Source: GCA-016700035 sp964646575
GTDB taxonomy: Bacteria > Patescibacteriota > Saccharimonadia > CAILAD01 > GCA-016700035
NCBI GenBank assembly: GCA_964646575.1
Contig: CAZYFT010000001.1
Coordinates: 1-64,000, forward strand
DNA: 64,000 nt
Reading direction: 5' to 3'
The position numbers and the translations under genes are program-made. This document shows positions 9,089 to 16,784 of the stretch, one piece after another. Below the pieces are notes generated by a model. That model was not told where the DNA came from, did no database searches, and saw only the letters and a list, made by a program, of their open reading frames with translations. Position 1 is the stretch's first letter; each line of letters starts with the position of its first letter.

Positions 9089-10971
9089 GCCGTATGGGCA
9101 TATATTTTGATCGATTATTAAGTGCAGGAATTGATCCTCAATCCGTCGAGATGACTGAGCTTCGACGGATTAAGTTTTTCTATGCCTATATCTTTATAGG
9201 TATATTTGCCTGTGCCGGATCGGCATTGGTTTTATTAATGTCTCAGCCGGCAGGCTATAGTTATCTTGCACTCGTTATTACATTGATTATACTTGTCTCG
9301 CTCGGGTTGATCTTACGTTTTCTCAAAAGAACCGACATTGTCGTGCAGTTGTTGTTACTCTTCTTTTGTGGTTTAGCTTGGTTTATATTAACCCAAAGTC
9401 AGACTGCTACAGGGATTTTTTGGCTTTATGTGTATGCCCCAATTGCTGCCTTACTTTTGCCGCGTAAGGTTGCGTTTTTCTGGGTGATATTATTTGCGGC
9501 TTGGGTTGTATTGATGGCGACATTTGCGTGGTTCGGCAAGGTGACTTATTCTGAAATTCAGATCTATGCTTTTCTTGCTTCCTTTTTGCCGATCTCGTTA
9601 TTCATGATTACATATCAGCAGATTACAGAGAAAGCAGAACGTGAAGTTTATGAGAAAGATATCCAGCTTCAAGAATTAACTAATAAGCTTGAAGCTGAGT
9701 TGCAGTTCGCCTCTCGTTCTAAGCAGCAGCTAGATGGGTTGAGTGTGGCTCTATCTAAGCAAAACAAAAAGCTTACTAATAGTAAAACTGCACTTCTTAA
9801 CCTTTTAGAGGATGCACGCAAGCTCGAGGGTGAGTTGAAGCGGTCTAAAGCTAATGTTGAGCGCCAAGTGGAGGATCGCACTAAAGAGCTATCAGTAGAA
9901 AGGGCTCGTCTTGCATCAACACTCGAAAGTCTGCCGATTGCCGTGGTGCTTATTGATAGGCATGGTGAAGTTGCTGAGGCTAACGGTAGGGCATATGAGT
10001 TAATTGATATTGCTCAGACACGTCATGGTACGACGACTGCACGTAAAAAAGTCCAGGCTTTTTTAGATAAAAAATTGAATTTGATGAAATTTATACAGCA
10101 ATGTTCTCGCTCTGCTTCCTGTGTGATGATTCCAGAGATTACCTATCAGGGCAATTTTTATAAGATTGCACTCGGTCCTGTCGAGTCACAGGATAGCGAT
10201 ACGCGGGGTGGTGTAGTAATCGTGATTGAGGACATTACTTCACAAAAACTTCTTGAGCGCTCAAAAGATGAATTTCTGATGATCGCGTCACACGAGTTGC
10301 GAACTCCACTGACTGCAATTCGCGGTGATGCAGCTGTTTTGGCAAAATACCTAGATGGCGAAATGCATAAAAAAGATGCTCAAGAGCTTATCCAGGACAT
10401 AAGAGGATCGAGCGATAGATTACTCGGTGTAGTGAATGATTATTTGGAGCTTTCAAGCTTAGAGCAGGGTAAGATCCCATTTGATATTCAGCGTTTAGAC
10501 GTTGTGCCACTTTGTAAGCAAATAGTAGCCGAGAACCGGCCATTGGCACGTGAAAAAAAATTGAAACTAGAGTTTAGGAAACCTCGTAACGCAAGTATGT
10601 ACGTTGGGGCTGACCCTAAGCGTGTTGCTCAGATTGTCCAAAACTTACTTTCAAACGCCATTCATTATACCCAGCGTGGCACTGTGACGTTGGAGTTGTC
10701 GTCGAGTAACGAAAAAGTAATCTGTAGAGTTAGAGATACTGGAGTAGGGATTTCAAAACTTAGTCAGAAAAATCTTTTCGATAAGTTTAACCAGGCTCAA
10801 GAGAACCTTCTTACTCGTGACCCTGAACGTAGTACAGGCCTGGGGCTCTATATTGCTAAGTTGTTGGTCGAAAAAATGCAGGGTAGTCTTGTGCTGGAAT
10901 CTTCGGTACTAAAGAAAGGTTCAGTCTTTACTTTTAGTTTGCCAGTTTATCAGAAATCTAAGGAACAGTAG
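9085..10971 (+). CDS. Sensor histidine kinase with six-TM input domain and PAS
   Basis: This 628-residue kinase has about six N-terminal TM helices (residues 28-180), a long coiled coil (about 185-272), a PAS-like segment (about 275-385), a HisKA domain with phospho-acceptor His403 in SHELRTPLTAIRG, and a HATPase_c domain with N box NLLSNAIHY, G1 DTGVGI and G2 STGLGLYIAKLL. It autophosphorylates and should pass phosphate to the regulator encoded 48 nt downstream. The start ATG overlaps the stop of the CHASE4 gene. The input domain resembles 7TM/MASE-like sensors but no specific family was assigned. Confidence 0.9.
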   Translation: MSRMGIYFDRLLSAGIDPQSVEMTELRRIKFFYAYIFIGIFACAGSALVLLMSQPAGYSYLALVITLIILVSLGLILRFLKRTDIVVQLLLLFFCGLAWFILTQSQTATGIFWLYVYAPIAALLLPRKVAFFWVILFAAWVVLMATFAWFGKVTYSEIQIYAFLASFLPISLFMITYQQITEKAEREVYEKDIQLQELTNKLEAELQFASRSKQQLDGLSVALSKQNKKLTNSKTALLNLLEDARKLEGELKRSKANVERQVEDRTKELSVERARLASTLESLPIAVVLIDRHGEVAEANGRAYELIDIAQTRHGTTTARKKVQAFLDKKLNLMKFIQQCSRSASCVMIPEITYQGNFYKIALGPVESQDSDTRGGVVIVIEDITSQKLLERSKDEFLMIASHELRTPLTAIRGDAAVLAKYLDGEMHKKDAQELIQDIRGSSDRLLGVVNDYLELSSLEQGKIPFDIQRLDVVPLCKQIVAENRPLAREKKLKLEFRKPRNASMYVGADPKRVAQIVQNLLSNAIHYTQRGTVTLELSSSNEKVICRVRDTGVGISKLSQKNLFDKFNQAQENLLTRDPERSTGLGLYIAKLLVEKMQGSLVLESSVLKKGSVFTFSLPVYQKSKEQ

Positions 10972-11018
10972 CCGACAGAATATGCAAAAACCTATACAAT
11001 ACATGAGAAGGAGTTATT

Positions 11019-11390
11019 ATGGCTAAGAAGAAAATTCACTTAATCGAAGATGATCCGTTACTGTCGCGTATGTATGAACGATTGTTTGCTATCCACGGTT
11101 ATGATTTTCTAGTTGATCTAGATTCTCAAGTGGGTTTGGAGCGGGTTAAAACTGAAAAGCCAGATTTAGTTTTATTAGATATTATGATGCCCAATCTCAA
11201 TGGGCTTGAAGTATTGAAGCTCTTAAAGTCCGATGATGCTACGAAGGCTATTCCGGTTGTATTAATCACTAATGTAGAGGATGAAGACACGCAGAAGCAG
11301 GCAAAGGAGTTGGGTGCGGATGGTTATTTGATAAAAAGTCGGTTTGATCCAGATGAGACTGTGGAATATGTAGCGAAAAAACTTAAATAA
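11019..11390 (+). CDS. Single-domain response regulator (CheY-like)
   Basis: A 123-residue receiver domain only. The acidic pocket is at IEDD near the N-terminus, the phospho-acceptor is Asp54 in LVLLDIMMPN, the Thr/Ser switch lies in LITN, and the conserved Lys is in YLIKSR. An AAGGAG SD precedes the ATG. With no DNA-binding output it probably signals by protein contact; its target could be the adjacent export cassette or an unlinked partner. It ends 7 nt before the convergent polymerase gene, and no terminator is visible between them. Confidence 0.92.
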   Translation: MAKKKIHLIEDDPLLSRMYERLFAIHGYDFLVDLDSQVGLERVKTEKPDLVLLDIMMPNLNGLEVLKLLKSDDATKAIPVVLITNVEDEDTQKQAKELGADGYLIKSRFDPDETVEYVAKKLK

Positions 11391-11397
11391 TGCGTAT

Positions 11398-12684
11398 TTA
11401 TAAATAGGTATTAATATAGGCTTGGTATGTTTCCTTAAGGTCTTTAGAGGCACCAAAGGGAACACGTTTAATTATCTGGGACTCCATATTCATCATGAGT
11501 GCCGGGGTAAGTGTGAACTCACCATATGTATTGTTAATAGCATCGGTTGCTTGAGCGACCTGTCGCTGACGAGTGGTTACGGTATCAAAAAGCTCTAGTT
11601 GTTCAGGCATGGTGGGTTCGAGTGCGAAAACAGAGATACCGAGTTTAGCAATTGGTCGTTTACTAGGGCGTTGAGCGAATAATTGCATAATCGTTGTAAA
11701 AATATCATTAGTTGAGTAAATTGTTCGATGGGTTTTAGTCGATTTATGCCAGTAGCTATGGTTGTTGTAGAGAAGCCAAAGGTGAGCACCACGAGCAATC
11801 GAATTATGGCGACGCAGACGACGGCCAGTCTTTTCAGAAAGTTTCATGAGGTAGCGGGCTAGCTCTTGAGGGTTTTCGGTGGCAATATGAATTGCAAAGT
11901 CATTACCGAAGCTCTTACGTCCGTAATTTATACTGTCGACCTCCCAGCCTCGCAGTCGATGATACCAGCGATAACCCTCGATGCTACGAAACACTTTGCG
12001 ATGGAGTGTTTCTGCAGAGGCGCTAAGGAAATCGAGGGGAGTAAATATACTATATGCATTTAAGCGTGCTTCATAGCGGTAGTTGATACCGCAAAGATCG
12101 CGCAACGAGAGTTTCCTGAGGGTGGTTTCGAGATTTTGCGCATTGATGATGTCTAGGCCATCCGGCTTATGAAGGCCGGCAGCTGTTTTTGCGAGGAACC
12201 GGTTGGTTCCGATTCCAATATTGACTCGCATATAATTGCCAAGCTCTTTGCGGATGGCCTGTTTGATCTTTCTAGCCACAACCGACAGCGGCGACTTGTG
12301 TATCTGTCGGCTCTTAGAGAAATCGATAACGAACTCATCGATTGAAAGTGGCGTGAGATCGCTTGTGTAGCGATAAAGGAGAGCGTAGAGGCGAGCATTT
12401 ACATAGAAGTATTTATCCGGATCGGGCATAAGGAAAATCATATCGGGACAAATAGTTCGGGCTGTACGGACAGGGGTTCCTACGCCGATACCAAGTGCTT
12501 TGGCTTCATACGATGCGGCAAGAACGATACCTCCCGGTGTAGTGTAAGAACACACACCCACGGGTTTGTCTCGTAGCAGGGGGTTGGCTTGCTGCTCAAT
12601 TGTCGCAAAGGCACTATTGAGGTCGATATGCATAACTTGCGGCTCGGCTTGATTGAGATTTGGGGCTTCATTGAGGTAGGCCAT
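11398..12684 (-). CDS. Y-family DNA polymerase (DinB/UmuC-like)
   Basis: Translesion polymerase of 428 residues, longer than Pol IV (about 350). Palm catalytic motifs are visible: HIDLNSAFATIEQ (metal-binding Asp) and LTPLSIDEFVIDF (Asp-Glu pair), with a helix-hairpin-helix region (RFLAKTAAGLHKPDGLD) and a little-finger region following. It has no clear beta-clamp motif that I could pick out. Its start overlaps the 3' end of the small upstream gene by 17 nt, so the two form an operon from the promoter near 12932-12953. It is probably induced by DNA damage, though no canonical LexA box was found. Confidence 0.85.
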   Translation of the reverse strand: MAYLNEAPNLNQAEPQVMHIDLNSAFATIEQQANPLLRDKPVGVCSYTTPGGIVLAASYEAKALGIGVGTPVRTARTICPDMIFLMPDPDKYFYVNARLYALLYRYTSDLTPLSIDEFVIDFSKSRQIHKSPLSVVARKIKQAIRKELGNYMRVNIGIGTNRFLAKTAAGLHKPDGLDIINAQNLETTLRKLSLRDLCGINYRYEARLNAYSIFTPLDFLSASAETLHRKVFRSIEGYRWYHRLRGWEVDSINYGRKSFGNDFAIHIATENPQELARYLMKLSEKTGRRLRRHNSIARGAHLWLLYNNHSYWHKSTKTHRTIYSTNDIFTTIMQLFAQRPSKRPIAKLGISVFALEPTMPEQLELFDTVTTRQRQVAQATDAINNTYGEFTLTPALMMNMESQIIKRVPFGASKDLKETYQAYINTYL

Positions 12685-12925
12685 CGGATATTGCCTCTAG
12701 AGTCCATTGTAGGCTCTCTGTGTTATAGCTGAGGCGCAGGGCTAATGCACCGGTAGAGCCTTCAAAGATGTGATGCAGTACACGGCCTTCACGCTTAGGG
12801 TGCACAAGCCCGATTTGATTCATTGAGTAATAGCGATTGCGCCACTTAATTTTTACTGGGACCACAATGCCGCGCCCACGTTTCGAGACGGTAAGTACAT
12901 CGACTACTTCGTTAACTTCATGCAT
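12668..12925 (-). CDS. Small polymerase-linked protein (possibly DUF6504-like)
   Basis: The start is placed at the ATG at 12925 (MHEVNEVVDVLTV), giving 85 residues. A TATAAT hexamer sits 6 nt upstream of it, so the further ATG at 12961 would lie upstream of the transcription start. The protein is basic with a conserved-looking VKIKWRNRYYSM core, which resembles small proteins encoded beside ImuB/Y-family polymerases (DUF6504-like). That match is from memory and uncertain. Position in front of the polymerase suggests an accessory role in mutagenic repair. Confidence 0.6.
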   Translation of the reverse strand: MHEVNEVVDVLTVSKRGRGIVVPVKIKWRNRYYSMNQIGLVHPKREGRVLHHIFEGSTGALALRLSYNTESLQWTLEAISDGLPQ

Positions 12926-12931
12926 AGAATA

Positions 12932-12953
12932 ATTATACGAACATACTACGAAC
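12932..12953 (-). promoter_or_regulatory. Leaderless promoter with CGAAC direct repeat (polymerase operon)
   Basis: On the minus strand a TATAAT -10 (12937-12932) lies 6 nt before the ATG at 12925. Two direct copies of GTTCG (plus-strand CGAAC at 12938-12942 and 12949-12953), 11 nt apart, sit immediately upstream of and abutting the -10. Confidence 0.6.
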
Positions 12954-12974
12954 ATTTTCAAGTGTTAAATCGTG

Positions 12975-12980
12975 TATTAT
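12975..12980 (+). promoter_or_regulatory. -10 element of the SRAP gene (leaderless)
   Basis: TATTAT lies 6 nt upstream of the ATG at 12987, with TG just before it. There is no room for a ribosome-binding site in the mRNA, so this start is probably leaderless. Confidence 0.6.
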
Positions 12981-12986
12981 GGGGGT

Positions 12987-13667
12987 ATGTGCGGACGATT
13001 CGCTTTAGCAGATACTAAGGAATTAAAGAGCCGATTTCATACTCAGAATGCGGCTCCAAGGGACGTGCGCCCAAACTATAATGCTGCTCCAACCCAAAGC
13101 TTGCCAGTGATTGTGGAGGTCGGTGGCCGAGCTGAGATTAAGGTGATGCATTGGGGAATTGTCCCAGCATGGGCAAAGGATAAGCCACGATTTGCTTTTT
13201 CTACGTTTAATGCTCGGGCAGAATCTTTGCTGGAGAAGCCAATGTGGAAGAAAGTATTCCCATCAAGGCGTTGTTTGGTTCCCGCCACTGGTTTTTATGA
13301 GTGGCAAAAGAAGGATAACGAGACGCGCCCATATTACATTCATGTAGGAGAACGTGAGATTTTTGTAATGGCAGGTCTGTATGATGAATGGGTAGATACA
13401 GAAACCGGAGAGGTGTTTGATTCTTTTACGATTATAACCACGCGACCGAATTCGGTGATGCGTAAGATACATGATCGAATGCCCGTAATCCTTGATGTTG
13501 ACGAAGAGGCGACGTGGCTCGATGCAGATGTGAGTAGTCCGGAGGATTTACTCGCCATGTTAGACCCTTATGATGAAAAAGATACCCTAGCTTATCCAGT
13601 AGGTCAAAAAGTGGGGAATGTTCGTAATAATTCGCCCGATCTCATCCAGCCGCTAGAGACTGCTTGA
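12987..13667 (+). CDS. SRAP-domain abasic-site DNA-protein crosslink protein (YedK/HMCES-like)
   Basis: The start is set at 12987 because the family needs Met-Cys: Cys2 becomes the N-terminal catalytic residue that crosslinks to abasic sites in single-stranded DNA, and the sequence there reads MCGRFALAD. The earlier in-frame ATG at 12972 would bury that cysteine. Other active-site motifs are FNARAE, ATGFYEW (Glu) and KIHDRMPVIL (His). Length is 226 residues, normal for the family. It is divergent from the translesion-polymerase operon, forming a small DNA-damage locus. Confidence 0.92.
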   Translation: MCGRFALADTKELKSRFHTQNAAPRDVRPNYNAAPTQSLPVIVEVGGRAEIKVMHWGIVPAWAKDKPRFAFSTFNARAESLLEKPMWKKVFPSRRCLVPATGFYEWQKKDNETRPYYIHVGEREIFVMAGLYDEWVDTETGEVFDSFTIITTRPNSVMRKIHDRMPVILDVDEEATWLDADVSSPEDLLAMLDPYDEKDTLAYPVGQKVGNVRNNSPDLIQPLETA

Positions 13668-13692
13668 AAAAATGCGCTTTTTCAGATATGAT
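13664..13692 (+). promoter_or_regulatory. Sigma-70-type promoter for the tRNA-Val transcript
   Basis: TTGAAA (13664-13669) and TATGAT (13687-13692) are separated by exactly 17 nt. The -35 overlaps the SRAP stop codon. Transcription should start near 13699 and run through the half-tRNA into tRNA-Val. Confidence 0.65.
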
Positions 13693-13700
13693 AGCCCCGC

Positions 13701-13776
13701 TTTTATTGGGTCCTTAGCTTAGTTGGCTGTCGCGATACTTTGCGCCGTAGGAGAACGCGCTCTAGCCCATAAAAGA
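13701..13776 (+). pseudogene. Half-tRNA remnant (5' half of tRNA-Val)
   Basis: GGGTCCTTAGCTTAGTTGGC begins at 13708 and matches the first 21 bases of the intact tRNA-Val at 13814 with one change. After the D-arm the similarity stops; no anticodon arm, T arm or matching acceptor 3' strand follows. A flanking imperfect inverted repeat (TTTTATTGGG near 13701 and CCCATAAAA near 13767) may fold around it. It is probably a relic of a partial duplication. Confidence 0.6.
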
Positions 13777-13813
13777 GAGCTCGGTGTATGTAGGGGATTT
13801 GAAAATTATATGT

Positions 13814-13890
13814 GGGTCCTTAGCTCAGTTGGCTAGAGCGCTTCCTTGACGTGGAAGAGGTCAGAGGTTCGAGTCCCCTAGGACCCACCA
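13814..13890 (+). tRNA. tRNA-Val (GAC)
   Basis: 77-nt cloverleaf with acceptor GGGTCCT/AGGACCC, anticodon stem CTTCC/GGAAG, loop TTGACGT giving anticodon GAC, T-loop TTCGAGT and encoded CCA end. Confidence 0.93.
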
Positions 13891-13901
13891 TTTGAATAGT
13901 T

Positions 13902-14053
13902 TATACTAAGTACATAAATGAATAGGGCGTAAAAAGTAGCCTCACCATCTACTTAAGGCCTCGTAGCTGCGGGCGTAACACGTAGCACAACAGTGATTTA
14001 CCTTTCCTGGTAAGTAAGTCTGGTGGAACCCCCCATATTTTTTGGGGCCAGAC
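13902..14053 (+). promoter_or_regulatory. T-box-like tRNA-sensing leader of thrS
   Basis: A TATACT -10 (13902-13907) starts a leader of about 185 nt. It ends with a textbook T-box antiterminator: GTCTGG (14018-14023), the 7-nt bulge TGGAACC (14024-14030), CCCC (14031-14034), GGGG (14044-14047) and CCAGAC (14048-14053). The bulge would pair with a tRNA 3' end UCCA. Upstream, a very short stem AAGTAG/CTACTT (13934-13939 and 13949-13954) carries the Thr codon ACC in its 9-nt loop, as a specifier would. Further stems are GCTGCG/CGTAGC (13966-13986) and TTACC/GGTAA (13998-14013). No clear terminator is seen, so control may be translational. Confidence 0.72.
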
Positions 14054-14099
14054 ATATTGGGATAGGTGTTTTTATTTAAATGGAGAAGGAGAAAGGCTC

Positions 14100-15902
14100 A
14101 TGAGCAAAGATATTCATGCAATGCGACATAGTGCTGCACATGTATTGGCAGCTGCACTGCAAAAGCTCTATCCAGGAGCAAAGTTTGGGGTTGGTCCGGT
14201 TATTGAGTACGGCTTCTATTATGATGTCGCTTTCCAAGAAGCAATTTCAGATAAGGATCTGAAGAAAATTCAAAAGGAGATGCGCTCAATTGTGAAGCGT
14301 AATCTGCCAATTGAACGTGAGGAATGGCCGATTGAGCGGGCAATAGACTACTTTGCAAATAATGATCAGCCTTTCAAAGTCGAGCTATTGCGAGATTTAC
14401 AACAGCATGGCACAACAAGCATAAAAAATATAGACTCTTCTGACTTAGGAATTGATGACACTGATGAAAAAATAACAACGGTTTCAGTATATAAAATCGG
14501 TGACTTTGTAGATTTATGCCGTGGCCCTCATGTAGTAAGCACAGGAGAAGTAGGCGCATTTGAGCTAACTCGTCTGGCCGGAGCGTATTGGCGTGGTGAT
14601 GAGGCGAGAGATCAATTGCAGCGTGTGTATGGCATTGCGTTTGAGTCTGAAGAGGAGCTCGAAAAGCACAAGGCTATGTTAGAGCTTGCTAAAGAGCGAG
14701 ACCACCGCAAGTTGGGGCGAGAGCTAGATCTGTTTACTTTTTCAGAATTGGTAGGCCCTGGCTTACCACTATGGACTCCGAGAGGCACAGTAATTCGCAA
14801 TGAGTTAGATGCGTTTATACAAGAGTTGCGGGCGGAGTATGGCTTTGAAGAGGTGACGATTCCGCATATCACAAAGAAAGAACTCTATATGCGGAGCGGG
14901 CATTGGGATAAGTTTGAAGATGAGCTATTTAAGATTACTTCGCGTGATGGGCATGAGTTTGCTTTAAAGCCAATGAATTGTCCGCATCACACCCAGATTT
15001 TTGATTCTCGACCACGGAGCTATCGAGAGATGCCGGTACGTTATCGCGAGACAACCATGGTGTATCGCGATGAACAAAGTGGTGAGCTGCATGGGCTTTC
15101 GCGTGTTCGGTCAATTACACAGGATGATGCTCACACGTTTTGTCGACCAAGTCAGGTAGAAGATGAAGTAATGAACGTTTGGAATGTGATTGAGCAATAT
15201 TGGAAGGCATTTGGAGTAAGCTTGCGAGTGCGTCTATCTACGCATGATCCGAAGAATATGAAGGGTTATCTCGGGACTGAAGAGCAGTGGGAGTCGGCGG
15301 TTGCACAATTGCAATCAGTAATTGTGCGTCAGGGCGTAGAGTTTGAACTTGGAGAAGGTGAGGCGGCTTTCTACGGACCCAAGATCGACTTTATAGGTTC
15401 GGATGCGCTCGGTAGAGAGTTTCAAGCGTCAACTGTTCAGCTAGACTTTAATATGCCAGAACGTTTTGATTTGGCGTGTATTGATGAGAGTGGAGTTCGC
15501 GAGACTGTTGTGATGATTCACTGCGCCATCGCTGGCTCGGTCGAGCGTAGTATTGTCTTGCTCCTCGAACATTTTGGAGGTAATTTCCCTGTTTGGCTTG
15601 CTCCACAACAAGTAGCGGTTCTGCCAATATCCGAGAAATTTATAAAATATGCTGATAAAATTACAACAGTATTGAAAGAGCAGGGTGTGAGAGTCGATGT
15701 GAGTGCTGAGAACGAATCGCTAGGCAAGCGTATACGGTCGGCAGAAGTGAGAAAAATACCATATACGCTCATTGTCGGAGAGAAAGAAGTGGCTGACGAG
15801 ACGGTGGCTGTACGAAGATTTGGTGAGGGTGATTTGGGAGCCATGAAAGCAGATGAGTTTACAGAAAAAATCACCAAAGAAATTCACAACCGCAGTCTCT
15901 AG
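14100..15902 (+). CDS. thrS: Threonine--tRNA ligase lacking the TGS domain
   Basis: Class II aminoacyl-tRNA synthetase charging tRNA-Thr. The N-terminus starts directly at the editing/SAD region (RHSAAHVLAAAL, then VDLCRGPHV), so the about 60-residue TGS domain of the usual 640-residue enzyme is missing. The catalytic core has motif 2 near YRETTMVYRDEQSGEL and zinc ligand Cys in KPMNCPHHTQ; the anticodon-binding domain follows (VAVLPISEKF). A GGAGAAGGAG SD precedes the ATG, and a T-box-like leader lies upstream. The 3' end overlaps miaA by 50 nt. Confidence 0.96.
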   Translation: MSKDIHAMRHSAAHVLAAALQKLYPGAKFGVGPVIEYGFYYDVAFQEAISDKDLKKIQKEMRSIVKRNLPIEREEWPIERAIDYFANNDQPFKVELLRDLQQHGTTSIKNIDSSDLGIDDTDEKITTVSVYKIGDFVDLCRGPHVVSTGEVGAFELTRLAGAYWRGDEARDQLQRVYGIAFESEEELEKHKAMLELAKERDHRKLGRELDLFTFSELVGPGLPLWTPRGTVIRNELDAFIQELRAEYGFEEVTIPHITKKELYMRSGHWDKFEDELFKITSRDGHEFALKPMNCPHHTQIFDSRPRSYREMPVRYRETTMVYRDEQSGELHGLSRVRSITQDDAHTFCRPSQVEDEVMNVWNVIEQYWKAFGVSLRVRLSTHDPKNMKGYLGTEEQWESAVAQLQSVIVRQGVEFELGEGEAAFYGPKIDFIGSDALGREFQASTVQLDFNMPERFDLACIDESGVRETVVMIHCAIAGSVERSIVLLLEHFGGNFPVWLAPQQVAVLPISEKFIKYADKITTVLKEQGVRVDVSAENESLGKRIRSAEVRKIPYTLIVGEKEVADETVAVRRFGEGDLGAMKADEFTEKITKEIHNRSL

Positions 15903-16767
15903 TCCGCAAGGTAAGCTTTTGGCGATTGTCGGACCAACGGCTGCTGGCAAAACGAGTGTTGTATTGAGTTTAGCCGGACAATACCCAATTGAAATTATTT
16001 GCGCAGACTCTCGCACGATCTATCAAGGAATGGACATTGGTACAGCAAAGCCAACTTTGGAAGAGCAAGCTCAGGTGCCGCACTGGGGTTTAGATCTTGT
16101 TAAACCTGGTGAGTCGTATTCAGCGGCTCAGTTTGTAAAATATGCCGAGCAGAAAATGCAGGACATATGGGAGAGGGGTAATACTGCCGTGATAGTTGGT
16201 GGAAGTGGGATGTATATCGATGCCTTGCTTTTTGGCTATAAGTTTCGTTCGCCTGCTGCGCAGCCACAAGATTTTAGCATGATGCCACATAGTGACTTAG
16301 TGGCGTTAGCTCAAAGCCAGTATCCTGACGAGATACGGCATATTGATGTAGAAAATACTAGACGATTAGTGCAGCTATTAGAGAAAGGGCCCGCAAACAG
16401 AGCAGATCGTAATGAGCTAAAATATCAGGTTACAATTATCGGTATTGACCCATCGAAGGACGATCTCCAGATGAAAATTGAGAAACGTACAGATGAAATG
16501 TTGAAACAAGGATTTGTTCAAGAGTGTAAAACACTAGTTAATGTATACGGAAACAGGTGTTCGACACTCCAGACTACGGGTTACTCGGCTGTTGTCAGCT
16601 ACTTGCAGGGCGAAGCCGGCTACGAGGATATGCGGCAAAGAATTGTAATAGATACAAGGAGGCTCGCAAAGAAGCAGCGCACATGGTTTCGTCGTAACTC
16701 ACACATAGAGTGGTCTACCGATGAAGAGAAAGCCCTAGTAATTGCAGCCTCCTACTTGGAAGCGTAA
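15853..16767 (+). CDS. miaA: tRNA dimethylallyltransferase
   Basis: Adds a dimethylallyl group to A37 of tRNAs reading UNN codons. P-loop GPTAAGKT at residues 27-34, DSRTIYQGMDIGTAKP substrate-binding motif, GGSGMYIDALL, and C-terminal KKQRTWFRR. 304 residues, within the family range. The ATG lies inside thrS, 50 nt before its stop, with a GGGAG upstream, which indicates coupled translation. Confidence 0.95.
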   Translation: MSLQKKSPKKFTTAVSSPQGKLLAIVGPTAAGKTSVVLSLAGQYPIEIICADSRTIYQGMDIGTAKPTLEEQAQVPHWGLDLVKPGESYSAAQFVKYAEQKMQDIWERGNTAVIVGGSGMYIDALLFGYKFRSPAAQPQDFSMMPHSDLVALAQSQYPDEIRHIDVENTRRLVQLLEKGPANRADRNELKYQVTIIGIDPSKDDLQMKIEKRTDEMLKQGFVQECKTLVNVYGNRCSTLQTTGYSAVVSYLQGEAGYEDMRQRIVIDTRRLAKKQRTWFRRNSHIEWSTDEEKALVIAASYLEA

Positions 16768-16772
16768 CAAGG

Positions 16773-16778
16773 TACAAT
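16773..16778 (+). promoter_or_regulatory. -10 element of the murT-gatD operon (leaderless)
   Basis: TACAAT lies exactly 6 nt upstream of the ATG at 16785. This favours that codon over the ATG at 16779, which abuts the hexamer. Confidence 0.55.
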
Positions 16779-16784
16779 ATGTAT

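Noticed and set aside
12931..12953. LexA/SOS box before the polymerase operon
   Set aside because: The CGAAC copies are direct, not inverted, so they do not form the Gram-positive LexA operator.
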